Assembly (NCBI RefSeq): GCF_000407505.1
Contig: NZ_ASWE01000004.1
Location: forward strand, 1-64,000
DNA: 64,000 nt
Source: Enterococcus phoeniculicola ATCC BAA-412
GTDB taxonomy: Bacteria; Bacillota; Bacilli; Lactobacillales; Enterococcaceae
Reading direction: 5' to 3'
The notes below the pieces were generated by a model. That model saw nothing but the letters and a program-made list of their open reading frames with translations, ran no database searches and was not told where the DNA came from. The position numbers were made by a program, and so were the translations under genes. Every line of letters begins with the position of its first letter. Position 1 is the stretch's first letter. This document shows positions 25,334 through 34,209 of this stretch, one piece after another.

Positions 25334-27673
25334 ATGGGAACGCAGCTTCCTTTTACTCTTTCGTTAGTGAAAGCAACCTATATACCAAAACAAACGAATG
25401 ATAGCCTGAACGTTTTTTTCGTTTTAAATGGATCGATTGAGTTAGAGGTCTCTAATCATGTACAAACGCTTTTTGCCGACGATCTTTATGTGGTTAATCC
25501 AATGGAAAGTTATCAGATTTCTTCTAAAGAAAAAAATTTATATTTGTATTTGCGTATTTCAAAGAAACAATTAGAACAGCAATTTTTAGGACCTTGTCTT
25601 CCTTTATATGATAGTCTGTTGCTAACAAATGCTGAAAAACAAGAAGAAGTCGGAAAGCTGAGGAAGCTTTTAACCCATTTGATGGCAGCCTATTTTAAAA
25701 AAGAAAATCGTTTGGAAATAGAAGTATATCAGTATTTATTCAGTTTTTTGACGCAAATGACCAAAAAATTTAAAAAAGAATCACCTATTCTTTTGACGAT
25801 GAACACCAATGAAATCGACCCTCGTATTTCTCAGATTCTTGAGACGATTCAATCCGAGTATGAACAGGCACTGACACTAGATGACTTTGCAGAAAAGCAT
25901 GGAATCTCTTACCATTATTTATCTAGATTATTTAAAGAGCACGTAGGAATGACCTATACCGAATACCTTAATCAGACGCGATTGCTTCATGCAGCCGAAG
26001 AGTTACTTTTGACAGATTTGCCCATAATAAAAGTTGCTTTAAATAATGGTTTTTCTAGTGGAAAGAATTTTCATCAGTTGTTCAAGAAACATTATCAAGT
26101 GACACCAAGTAGTTATAGAAAAGAACATTCGCTTATCTCAGACTATTCCTTAGGTACATCACGAATGGCCGATTTTGAGGAAGTGAGCAGACCACTGGCT
26201 TTACAAGAACTATCCAAGTATTTGGTAGAAAAAGAACTTGAAGATGAGAATGTTGCTGTGGATGAATCACTTTGTCTAGATGTAAAAACGATGTCTTATA
26301 AAGAAAGAGTCACGGGAAAGAAAATAATTAAAATTGGTCCCGCGTTTGAAGGGCTGGATAGCGCAGTTCAAGCAGAGCTTCGAATTGTTCAAGAAGAACT
26401 TCGTTTTGACTACATATTATTTGAAGGATTTTGTCCGGAAACAAATTTTGAAAAAGAAATGCATATGATTTCAGAATATCTGTTAAATAATCGATTGTTT
26501 GATTTTTTTGTGCGTATTCACTTAACACCCATGATTCAACTTTGTTTAGATGAACAGCTTGAAACAAATGATCAGGTGAAAAATTGGTGTGACCGGCAGC
26601 TTCAACTAATTCGTCATTTTATAAATCGTTATGGATACAGTGAAGTAGGAAAATGGTACTTTCAATGGAAGTTGCCAAGAAACATTGAACAGAAAAAGGT
26701 GGTCAATCATTATGGCTATACTTATTTTTTTAAGCAAGCAAAAATTCTCTTGCCAGAAATACATGTTGGCATTTTAGCAATGCAAACATTAAGCGAAGAG
26801 GAATTTGAGGAATATCAACTCTTTTTATCTGAGCAGGAACAGGTACGTGCTCTGCCGGATTTTATTAATTTTCACGCAGATCCATACAAATCATCAGAGA
26901 TTCGAGCCGAACATGCGATTCATTTTAAAGAATACCAGCAGGCAATTTTATGTAGAATTACAACAACTGTTGAACAAATTCAACAACAACCTCTCCATTC
27001 TACTTGGCAGCCAGAAGTATTTTTGACGGATTGGAACACTCTGGTTGGTGAAGGAAACACATTAGCCGGTACTTTCTTTCGGTCTGCATTAATTCTTGAG
27101 TCAATTATTGAACTTTCTGAGAAAGTCTCAGGGATTGCTTATTGGTTGAATATTAAAGTAAAAGAACGCAAAACATTGCGTAGGGAAGATAGCAGTTTAT
27201 CGGTATTTTTATATGGGGAGTTACGGCGTCCTTTGTTTTTTTCCTTAAAATTTCTGAGTCATTTAAAGAAGCGACAGCTTGCTCAAGGAGAAGGATATTT
27301 ATTAACGAATGAACAGGGTAGCTATCAACTGTTAGTCTATAATTCAAGCTATTTGGATCCGGATTACTCGGTAGACACCGTTCAGGTAAAGTATCAAACA
27401 AAAAAACTGAAGATTGCTTTAGACCATTTACCAAAAGGAGACTATCTAGTAAGGCATTACGTGCTTGATAAAGATCATGGTGGAATCTATAACGATTGGA
27501 TTCGTGTAGGGGGCGAACAGGAAATTGATTCAGAACTACAAAGCTATTTAGAGAAAAAAATAGTCCCAAAATTTGAGTTAACCAAGGAAAAAATTAGTAA
27601 GGATACCTATCACTTTGAAACCACATTGACATTGAATGCCTGTCAGCTGTATTTGTTTCAACCAATCTATTAA
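25334..27673 (+). CDS. AraC family regulator fused to a GH39-like domain
   Basis: The product is 779 aa in three parts: an N-terminal cupin sensor (about 1-140), an AraC-type double HTH (about 165-265; YEQALTLDDFAEKHGISYHYLSRLF and FSSGKNFHQLFKKHYQVTPSSYR) and a C-terminal domain (about 295-779) like glycoside hydrolase family 39 beta-xylosidases. The expected acid/base motif W-N-E-P-N reads W-K-L-P-R-N (445-450), and the nucleophile motif T-E-W/Y-N reads T-D-W-N (565-568). It is therefore probably a sugar-sensing pseudoenzyme rather than a hydrolase. It is cytoplasmic, with no signal peptide. RBS AAAGGAGTGAT. It likely controls the operon that follows (inference from position). Confidence 0.88.
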   Translation: MGTQLPFTLSLVKATYIPKQTNDSLNVFFVLNGSIELEVSNHVQTLFADDLYVVNPMESYQISSKEKNLYLYLRISKKQLEQQFLGPCLPLYDSLLLTNAEKQEEVGKLRKLLTHLMAAYFKKENRLEIEVYQYLFSFLTQMTKKFKKESPILLTMNTNEIDPRISQILETIQSEYEQALTLDDFAEKHGISYHYLSRLFKEHVGMTYTEYLNQTRLLHAAEELLLTDLPIIKVALNNGFSSGKNFHQLFKKHYQVTPSSYRKEHSLISDYSLGTSRMADFEEVSRPLALQELSKYLVEKELEDENVAVDESLCLDVKTMSYKERVTGKKIIKIGPAFEGLDSAVQAELRIVQEELRFDYILFEGFCPETNFEKEMHMISEYLLNNRLFDFFVRIHLTPMIQLCLDEQLETNDQVKNWCDRQLQLIRHFINRYGYSEVGKWYFQWKLPRNIEQKKVVNHYGYTYFFKQAKILLPEIHVGILAMQTLSEEEFEEYQLFLSEQEQVRALPDFINFHADPYKSSEIRAEHAIHFKEYQQAILCRITTTVEQIQQQPLHSTWQPEVFLTDWNTLVGEGNTLAGTFFRSALILESIIELSEKVSGIAYWLNIKVKERKTLRREDSSLSVFLYGELRRPLFFSLKFLSHLKKRQLAQGEGYLLTNEQGSYQLLVYNSSYLDPDYSVDTVQVKYQTKKLKIALDHLPKGDYLVRHYVLDKDHGGIYNDWIRVGGEQEIDSELQSYLEKKIVPKFELTKEKISKDTYHFETTLTLNACQLYLFQPIY

Positions 27674-27676
27674 TTC

Positions 27677-27724
27677 AAGAAAAGAGCAAAAAAAGACATC
27701 CTTTATTTGCTCTTTTCTTTTTTT
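27677..27724 (+). terminator. Terminator of the AraC-GH39 gene
   Basis: AAGAAAAGAGCAAA (27677-27690) and TTTGCTCTTTTCTT (27706-27719) form a 14-bp stem followed by T-rich sequence. Confidence 0.9.
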
Positions 27725-27794
27725 ATTTTTTCAAAAATAGAATATTTGGAAAAAATATCATAAATATAGCAGTTAATTTATTAAGAAGATAGCC

Positions 27795-27820
27795 TATAAT
27801 TCTTATAGAAAACGTTTTCT
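27795..27820 (+). promoter_or_regulatory. -10 box and cre-like palindrome before the transporter operon
   Basis: -10 TATAAT is at 27795-27800 and a perfect 14-bp palindrome AGAAAACGTTTTCT at 27807-27820, over the expected start point. The central CG and A/T-rich arms resemble CcpA (cre) or other LacI-family sites. RBS GGAGG is at 27836-27840. Confidence 0.65.
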
Positions 27821-27846
27821 TAATAAAAGTTAGCTGGAGGTAAAAA

Positions 27847-29046
27847 ATGGACGTAAACATTGAAAAAACAGGTGCTAAAAAAAATAGCGTAGGATTAGTA
27901 TTCGCATTGATGGCTGGTTACTCTATGGTTTACATGGATAAGAGCATGATATCAACTGCTGTCTTGCCAATCACACAAGAATTTCATTTAGATGCGGGAC
28001 AAACAGGTTTTATTATGTCATTTTTCTTTTTAGGATATTCATTAATGCAAATTCCAGGTGGCTGGTTAGCCGATAAAATTGGTGCAAAAAAAGTATTAAT
28101 GCTATCACTAGCAATCATTTCAGTCTTTTCATTTGCATTTGGTGCAGTAAGCAGTCTAATGCTATTTATTGCCATTCGATTTTTTGCAGGAATAGGACAC
28201 GGAGGTTATCCACCAAGTTGTTCAAAATCAATTTCCGATAATTTTCCTCAAGAACGACGAACATTTATTCAGTCATTAATACTCTCAACATCTGGAATTG
28301 GTGGAATTTTAGCATTTACGCTTGGAACCAATCTAATTAATGCTAATTGGCGCTTTGGCTACTTAGCTTTAGGAACGTTATTTGCAGTTGCTTGTATCCT
28401 TGTAGGAATTTTTGTTCCTAGTCAGCCAGTGGACAAACAGAAGAAACAAGAAAATCCAATCCGATTCAGTCAAATAATTACCAACAGAAATGTTTTAGTA
28501 TTATTTGTCGCAATGCTGCTATTAAACTTTTTACTTTATGGGAATATGTCTTGGCTGCCTAGCTTCTTAGCTCAAAAGTTTTCTTTAGATATTAAAACAA
28601 TTGGGTACTTGCTCGCTGTAAATGCTATTTTCCAAACAGCAGCAACTATGTTTTCTGGGGTTCTGTTATCAAAAGTATTTTTGGGGAAAGAACGCAAATT
28701 TATTATTAGTGCCACGATTATTTCTGCAGGACTTGTTGCAGGATTTGTGCTGTCTAATCAACTTATTTTATCTATGGCTTGTTTAATTTTATTAAGTATG
28801 GTTTCAGTAGGCGCCTTTACTGCAATTTTTACTTGGCCTCATAAAATTATGGATTCATCAATTATCGGTTCCTCTATTGGAATCATTAATACAGGAGGAA
28901 CATTAGGCGGATTTTTAGCTCCAATGATTTTAGGTCAGTTAATTAAAGCCGCTGGGGGTTCCTTTACCTTAGCTTTTGGGTTTATGGCTGTAGCAAGTAT
29001 TTGCTGCGGATTAGTTGTTTTAGGAGTGAAAAAAGAAGACAAATGA
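27847..29046 (+). CDS. MFS transporter (anion:cation symporter-like)
   Basis: The product is 399 aa with about 12 membrane helices. YMDKSMISTAVLPITQEF in helix 1 and the loop GGWLADKIGAKKVLM (the MFS G-x-L-A-D-K-x-G-x-K/R-K/R motif) identify the superfamily. Overall it resembles the ACS family, which imports organic anions such as hexuronates or galactonate. The substrate is not fixed by sequence. It is the first gene of a four-gene operon; its TGA overlaps the ATG of the serine dehydratase beta gene. Confidence 0.9.
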   Translation: MDVNIEKTGAKKNSVGLVFALMAGYSMVYMDKSMISTAVLPITQEFHLDAGQTGFIMSFFFLGYSLMQIPGGWLADKIGAKKVLMLSLAIISVFSFAFGAVSSLMLFIAIRFFAGIGHGGYPPSCSKSISDNFPQERRTFIQSLILSTSGIGGILAFTLGTNLINANWRFGYLALGTLFAVACILVGIFVPSQPVDKQKKQENPIRFSQIITNRNVLVLFVAMLLLNFLLYGNMSWLPSFLAQKFSLDIKTIGYLLAVNAIFQTAATMFSGVLLSKVFLGKERKFIISATIISAGLVAGFVLSNQLILSMACLILLSMVSVGAFTAIFTWPHKIMDSSIIGSSIGIINTGGTLGGFLAPMILGQLIKAAGGSFTLAFGFMAVASICCGLVVLGVKKEDK

Positions 29047-29705
29047 TTGAGAAAAAAATGAGGTATAAAAGTGCATTTGATATTATCGGTCCGATTATGG
29101 TGGGTCCCTCTAGTTCACATACAGCAGGTGCCGTTAGAATTGGGAAAATGGCCAGAGAGCTATTTAGATGCCTGCCGGAAAAACTAGTTGTAACCTTTTA
29201 TGGTTCATTTGCTGAAACCTACAAGGGACATGGGACAGCAGTGGCAATCGTTGCAGGCGTTTTATCCTTTGATACAAACGATGAACGAATTCCGGATGCT
29301 ATTGAAATTGCTGAAAAATTAGGTGTGACTATTGAATTTTTGATTAGCAAGAAACAGACAGAACATGCAAATACAGTAAATTTAGAATTAAAAACGCAAA
29401 AGGATGTATTGAATTTAACGGCTGTCTCTATTGGAGGAGGAAGTATCCAATTGACTGAATTAAATCATCAACCAACGTTTACCGAATCAGCTAGCGGTCA
29501 CGGGTTGGTTGTTTCTACAAATGAACCTAAATTAGCTGAAGCGCAAATAAACACAGCGTTAGAAAGGCCAATATTTGTCCGCATACAAGACTTGCATAAT
29601 GAATCAGTTATTTTTATTGAAACGGTAAGTGAAATCACTCAAAATCTATTAGAAAAAATAAAAAACATGTCAAGTATTACAACAGTTTTTTCTACAACAG
29701 GATGA
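29043..29705 (+). CDS. sdaAB: L-serine dehydratase, iron-sulfur-dependent, beta subunit
   Basis: The product is 220 aa. It opens YKSAFDIIGPIMVGPSSSHTAGAVRIG, the signature of the beta (SdaAB) chain, whose SSSHT region binds serine, and ends in an ACT-like segment (FVRIQDLHNESVIFIETVSEI). Together with SdaAA it deaminates serine to pyruvate and ammonia. The ATG at 29043 overlaps the transporter stop (ATGA) and is chosen over the upstream in-frame ATG at 29001, which lies well inside the transporter gene. Confidence 0.93.
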   Translation: MIEKKMRYKSAFDIIGPIMVGPSSSHTAGAVRIGKMARELFRCLPEKLVVTFYGSFAETYKGHGTAVAIVAGVLSFDTNDERIPDAIEIAEKLGVTIEFLISKKQTEHANTVNLELKTQKDVLNLTAVSIGGGSIQLTELNHQPTFTESASGHGLVVSTNEPKLAEAQINTALERPIFVRIQDLHNESVIFIETVSEITQNLLEKIKNMSSITTVFSTTG

Positions 29706-29726
29706 CAAGAAGGACGGGGAAGAAGA

Positions 29727-30602
29727 TTGTTTCGATCAATTAAAGAACTAGTCAAAAGTGCAGAGGAAAAAAACTGTCGCATTTCAGAAATAATGATTCA
29801 ACAAGAGATAGAAGTCTCAACTCGTTCCTATGAAGAAATCATCAGTCAAATGGATTTAAACCTTCAAACAATGGAACAAGCAGTTGAAAAAGGAGTAAAT
29901 GGTGTTCGTTCACGCTCAGGACTAACTGGATATGATGCGAAAAAAATTCAAGCCTATATGGATCATCAATCGGTTTTAACCGATCAGACATTTGTTCAGG
30001 CGCTTTGCTATTCCATTGCAACAAATGAGGTGAATGCTGCGATGGGAATGATCTGTGCAACTCCTACAGCGGGTTCTGCAGGGGTTGTCCCTGGCGTATT
30101 ACTTGCTTTTAGTAAAAAGTTTGAGGCAAGCAGAAAGCAAATGATTGAGTGCTTGTTTACTGCTGCGGCATTTGGCTTTGTTGTTGCTAATAATGCATGT
30201 ATTTCGGGTGCTGAAGGAGGATGCCAGGCGGAAATAGGCTCGGCTTCCGCGATGGCAGCAGCATGTCTTGTAGAATTAGCAGAGGGAACGCCTAAACAAG
30301 CTGCTCATGCATTTGCCATTGCGTTAAGTAACAGCATTGGATTAGCTTGTGATCCAGTCGCGGGGTTAGTAGAAATTCCATGTATTAAAAGAAACGCAGG
30401 AGGAACTGCAAATGCTATTGCTGCAGCTGAGTTAGCATTAGCCAATGTGGAAAGTGAAATTCCTGCAGATGAAGTCATAGAAGCTATGTATCGAGTAGGA
30501 CGCAATATGCCTGCAGATATTCGGGAAACAGGGATTGGCGGACTTGCTGGAACGGAGACGGGAAAGCGAATAATGAAAGAATTATTTGGTGTAGAAAGAT
30601 AA
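29727..30602 (+). CDS. sdaAA: L-serine dehydratase, iron-sulfur-dependent, alpha subunit
   Basis: The product is 291 aa. The 4Fe-4S ligand cysteines are visible in NACISGAEGGCQAEIGSASA and in LACDPVAGLVEIPCIKRN. The [4Fe-4S] centre acts as Lewis acid for loss of water from serine. The start is TTG, preceded by AGGACGGGGA. It follows sdaAB by 21 nt and lies 27 nt before the amidohydrolase start, so all are one operon. Confidence 0.94.
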   Translation: MFRSIKELVKSAEEKNCRISEIMIQQEIEVSTRSYEEIISQMDLNLQTMEQAVEKGVNGVRSRSGLTGYDAKKIQAYMDHQSVLTDQTFVQALCYSIATNEVNAAMGMICATPTAGSAGVVPGVLLAFSKKFEASRKQMIECLFTAAAFGFVVANNACISGAEGGCQAEIGSASAMAAACLVELAEGTPKQAAHAFAIALSNSIGLACDPVAGLVEIPCIKRNAGGTANAIAAAELALANVESEIPADEVIEAMYRVGRNMPADIRETGIGGLAGTETGKRIMKELFGVER

Positions 30603-30629
30603 TGGACAAAAAAGATGGGAGAGAAGAAA

Positions 30630-32060
30630 ATGAATGCAAAAGACCAAATTTCAGCAATCATAGAATCAAAAAAAGAAGAATTGTTTGAAGCTGCGGACAG
30701 TATCTGGGGGACTCCGGAAACTCGGTTTGCAACAGAAAAATCTGTACAGCATTACTATAGAATTCTCGAAAAAGAAGGATTTCAAATTGAAAAAGGAGTA
30801 GCAAATATGGATCATGCATTTGTTGCTACTTATGGAAATGGGCACCCAGTCATTGGAATATTAGCCGAATATGATGCATTAGATAATTTAAGCCAAGTAG
30901 CTGATTTAGGCGAACAAAAGGCGGAAATATCTGGAGGAAATGGTCATGGATGTGGACATAATTTACTCGGCACGGGGGCATTAGCAGGAGCTATAGGAAT
31001 TAAGGAGTTCATGGAAAAAAATAATGTGTCAGGAACAATTCAGCTATTTGGCTGTCCGGCAGAAGAGAGCGGGTATGGAAAAGCGTTCATGGCTAGAGAC
31101 GGAGTGTTTGATAAGGTTGATGTTGCGTTATCATGGCACCCTATGGATACGAGTATGGCATGGGGAATGAGTAGTCTAGCTGTTTATCAAATTTACTACA
31201 ATTTTAAAGGGATTTCCGCCCATGCAGCAGCGTCACCAGAGATGGGGAGAAGTGCACTGGATGCAGCTGAATTAATGAATATAGGTGTTCAGTACTTAAG
31301 AGAACATATTATTGATGAAGGTCGGGTTCATTATGCATTTATTGATGCAGGTGGAAAATCTGCAAATGTTGTGCAGCCAACGGCAAGTTTATACTATTTT
31401 ATTCGTGCGCCAAAAATCGAACAGGCTGAAGAAATATATAAACGTGTGAACAAGATTGCTGAGGGGGCGGCTTTAATGACAGAAACTGAATTAGAGATTG
31501 TTTTTGATTCCGCCTGTGCTAATTATCTGCCTAATCAAGTAGTTACAACGGCAATGTACGAAAATTTAAAAGAGTTTGGAAATCTTGGACTTACACCGAG
31601 TGATCAAGAATATAGCCAAAGATACTATGACAGTTTAACTGAAGAAACAAAAGCGGGTCTTCTTTCAAGAGCAAAACAAACAAACCCAACGGCAAGTGAA
31701 GAAGAAATTCAACGATTAGGCACTTTACCGGTTCAAGAAAAAGTGGGGCCATTATTCTTTTCAGAGAAAACTTCGGGGTCTACAGATGTTGGAGATGTAA
31801 GCTGGGTATGTCCAACTGCACAGGTAACAGTTGCTTGTGAACCACAAGGAACACCTCCACATTCTTGGCAGTGGGTTGCTAATGGAAAATCATCCGTTGC
31901 TCATAAGGGATTACTAGCTGCAGGAAGAGTCATTGCAACTACGGCTTATGATTTACTTATGAATCCGGATTTAGTAGAAAAAGCAAAGGCTGAGCATGTA
32001 AAAGCTGTTGATGGGCAGAAATACCAATCAGCAATTCCAAGCGATGTATTACCAAAATAA
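30630..32060 (+). CDS. M20 family amidohydrolase (AbgB-like)
   Basis: The product is 476 aa, close to E. coli AbgB (481). Metal-site motifs are GILAEYDALD, GNGHGCGHNLLG, CPAEESGYGKAFMARDG and WHPMDTSMAWG, with a dimerisation domain between about 190 and 310. M20D enzymes split amide bonds of N-acyl or peptide-like small molecules (p-aminobenzoyl-glutamate in the AbgB case). The ATG at 30630 has GGGAGAGAAG upstream; the ATG at 30615 has no RBS. As the last gene of a transporter and serine dehydratase operon it may release serine from an imported conjugate (inference). Confidence 0.9.
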   Translation: MNAKDQISAIIESKKEELFEAADSIWGTPETRFATEKSVQHYYRILEKEGFQIEKGVANMDHAFVATYGNGHPVIGILAEYDALDNLSQVADLGEQKAEISGGNGHGCGHNLLGTGALAGAIGIKEFMEKNNVSGTIQLFGCPAEESGYGKAFMARDGVFDKVDVALSWHPMDTSMAWGMSSLAVYQIYYNFKGISAHAAASPEMGRSALDAAELMNIGVQYLREHIIDEGRVHYAFIDAGGKSANVVQPTASLYYFIRAPKIEQAEEIYKRVNKIAEGAALMTETELEIVFDSACANYLPNQVVTTAMYENLKEFGNLGLTPSDQEYSQRYYDSLTEETKAGLLSRAKQTNPTASEEEIQRLGTLPVQEKVGPLFFSEKTSGSTDVGDVSWVCPTAQVTVACEPQGTPPHSWQWVANGKSSVAHKGLLAAGRVIATTAYDLLMNPDLVEKAKAEHVKAVDGQKYQSAIPSDVLPK

Positions 32061-32095
32061 ACGTCCTAAAAAATAAGAAAAGAGTCTAATTATAG

Positions 32096-32142
32096 AAACA
32101 ACAAAGTTGAGGGAAATCTATTTCAACTTTGTTGTTTTTTTG
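32096..32142 (+). terminator. Terminator of the sda/amidohydrolase operon
   Basis: A perfect 15-bp stem, AAACAACAAAGTTGA (32096-32110) with TCAACTTTGTTGTTT (32123-32137), continuing into T. Confidence 0.95.
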
Positions 32143-32162
32143 ACATTATTATTTTCAAAGTT

Positions 32163-32171
32163 TGCTATAAT
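32163..32171 (+). promoter_or_regulatory. Promoter of folC (extended -10)
   Basis: TGCTATAAT (TGn-TATAAT) is at 32163-32171. A TTGACA lies at 32140-32145, but its 20-nt spacing is long, so the extended -10 probably carries the activity. Confidence 0.7.
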
Positions 32172-32192
32172 GTCAGAGAAGGAGTGGATACG

Positions 32193-33503
32193 ATGACAAT
32201 TGAAGAAGCAATTGAATGGATTCACAGTCGTCTGCCATTTGGCTCTCGACCTGGCTTAGAACGTGTAAATGCATTACTTGATCGGGTAAATCATCCAGAA
32301 AAAAAGGTACCTACGATTCATATTGCTGGAACAAACGGAAAAGGTTCCACCGTGACAGATTTACGCTGTCTGCTTGAAGAAGTGGGCGTAACGGTTGGGA
32401 CGTTTACTTCGCCATATATTGAACGATTTAATGAGCGAATCGCAATTAATGGACAGCCGATTTCGGATAATCAGTTCATTAAGTATGCGCAAAAATATAA
32501 GACGCTGGTTGAAGAAATGGATCGTGAGGATGCAGTATCAGGCATTACAGAGTTTGAAACATTGACAGCGATGGCATTTGACTTTTTTCTTCAGGAAAAA
32601 ATAGATGTTGCCATTATTGAAGTGGGACTAGGCGGCTTAATGGACAGCACGAATGTAGCCGTCCCAATGTTAACGGCGATTACAACCATTGGCCTAGATC
32701 ACACAGATATTTTGGGGGACACAATCGAAAAGATTGCTTTTCAAAAGGCAGGCATTATTAAACAGGGTGTCCCTGTAGTTACGGGAAACATTCAAGAAGA
32801 AGCATTGACTGTTATTTTAGAAGAAGCCAAAAAGAAAGAGGCTGTTGTTCATAGATTTGAAAAAGACTATCGAGTAGAGTACCTGCATCCTGATGAAACG
32901 TGGGGAGAGGTTTTTACATTTTATAATGAAGCAGGACGGCTTCAAAAATTGAAGACCAGCTTACTTGGAAGACATCAAGTAGAAAATGCAGGAGTAGCTA
33001 TTGAACTGTTTTATCAGTACTGTCAGCTTAAAGGACTGCCATTTCATCAAAAAGAAGTAGCAGAAGGGCTGTCTAATGCTCGCTGGCCTGGACGTATGGA
33101 ACGAGTAAGTGAAGAGCCTTTGATTATTTTAGACGGTGCACACAATGACCACGCAGTGCGTCGATTAGTTCAGACGATGAAAAAAGAATTTAAAGAATAT
33201 GAGATTCACATTCTTTTTTCAGCTTTGACGACAAAGAATGTAGAAGAAATGCTGCAATTACTGAAAAAAATTCCGAATGCCCATATTTATTTAACAACTT
33301 TTGATTATCCAAGAGCCATTGATTTGAAGAAAGTTGCCAATTTAGCTGATGATCAAGTAACGATTGTCTCCTTATGGCAATTTGGCATGGCAGAGATACT
33401 GGAAAAAATGAATAGTGAGACTCTCTTATTAGTGACAGGCTCACTTTATTTTGTTTCTGAAGTACGAGAATTTTTATTAACCTTAGGAGGAAGCGATGAC
33501 TAG
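32193..33503 (+). CDS. folC: Folylpolyglutamate synthase / dihydrofolate synthase
   Basis: The product is 436 aa, Mur-ligase family. The P-loop is HIAGTNGKGSTV, the family signature region GTFTSPYIERFNERI, the omega loop VGLGGLMDSTNV, and the C-terminal domain contains LDGAHNDHAV. It adds glutamate to folates, and in many Firmicutes also to dihydropteroate. Start: the ATG at 32193 has GAAGGAG 8 nt upstream, better than the GTG at 32184, which overlaps that RBS. The stop overlaps the next gene by 8 bases. Confidence 0.94.
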   Translation: MTIEEAIEWIHSRLPFGSRPGLERVNALLDRVNHPEKKVPTIHIAGTNGKGSTVTDLRCLLEEVGVTVGTFTSPYIERFNERIAINGQPISDNQFIKYAQKYKTLVEEMDREDAVSGITEFETLTAMAFDFFLQEKIDVAIIEVGLGGLMDSTNVAVPMLTAITTIGLDHTDILGDTIEKIAFQKAGIIKQGVPVVTGNIQEEALTVILEEAKKKEAVVHRFEKDYRVEYLHPDETWGEVFTFYNEAGRLQKLKTSLLGRHQVENAGVAIELFYQYCQLKGLPFHQKEVAEGLSNARWPGRMERVSEEPLIILDGAHNDHAVRRLVQTMKKEFKEYEIHILFSALTTKNVEEMLQLLKKIPNAHIYLTTFDYPRAIDLKKVANLADDQVTIVSLWQFGMAEILEKMNSETLLLVTGSLYFVSEVREFLLTLGGSDD

Positions 33504-34158
33504 AGTAAGTGGTATAATTTTTGATATGGATGGATTGATTTTTGATACGGAGATGATTTATTATCAAGCTTCTCAAGAAATTGCTGATGCAATGGGGATG
33601 CCTTATAGCAAAGAAAGCTACATTCAATTCATTGGAATATCTGATGAAGAGCTAAAAGAGAGTTATCACGAATTTTTTTCAGCTTTTGGTAAAGAAAAGG
33701 TTCAAACATTTATCGATAATTCTTATGAGGAAGCGCTACGCTTATTTTCAGAAGGAAAAGCCAAACTTAAGCCTGGGGTCAAAGAGCTGGTTGACTACTT
33801 GGAAGAGCAGAAGATTCCACGAGTAGTTGCATCGAGCAATAATCGTCCAACGATTGAAATGCTTTTAAACCAAGTTGGATTAAAAGAAAAATTCACAACG
33901 ATTGTTTCAGCGGAGGATGTAACAAGAGCAAAACCAGATCCAGAGATTTTTCAGATTGCTTGTGAGAAATTAGAAACAAAAAAAGAAGAGACGCTTATAC
34001 TAGAAGACTCTAAGAATGGGGTGTTGGCAGCAGCGGCTGCCGAAATACCAGTGATTATGGTCCCTGATTTAGTTCCGCCAACCCCTGAATTAGAAGAAAA
34101 ATCTATTCAAGTAGTGGACTCTCTGTTTGACGTAATTTCTTATTTAAAAAATAAATGA
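33496..34158 (+). CDS. HAD phosphatase, beta-phosphoglucomutase-like
   Basis: The product is 220 aa. Motif I FDMDGLIFDTE, motif II VASSNN, the motif III Lys in AKPDPEIF and motif IV LEDSKNGVLAA place it in the HAD-IA group with a helical cap (about 16-85). Group members act on sugar phosphates or other phosphometabolites; the substrate is undetermined. RBS AGGAGGAA lies inside the end of folC and the genes overlap by 8 bases, so translation is coupled. Confidence 0.9.
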   Translation: MTRVSGIIFDMDGLIFDTEMIYYQASQEIADAMGMPYSKESYIQFIGISDEELKESYHEFFSAFGKEKVQTFIDNSYEEALRLFSEGKAKLKPGVKELVDYLEEQKIPRVVASSNNRPTIEMLLNQVGLKEKFTTIVSAEDVTRAKPDPEIFQIACEKLETKKEETLILEDSKNGVLAAAAAEIPVIMVPDLVPPTPELEEKSIQVVDSLFDVISYLKNK

Positions 34159-34169
34159 TCCTTTTACTT

Positions 34170-34199
34170 CTTTGCGTAGCTAACTTATGAAACGCAAAG
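34170..34199 (+). promoter_or_regulatory. Hairpin overlapping the radC ribosome binding site
   Basis: CTTTGCGT (34170-34177) pairs with ACGCAAAG (34192-34199). The right arm covers the first half of the AAAGGAG Shine-Dalgarno sequence of radC, so it could limit translation or act as a weak terminator (no long T-run follows). Confidence 0.5.
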
Positions 34200-34209
34200 G
34201 AGTTTTTAT

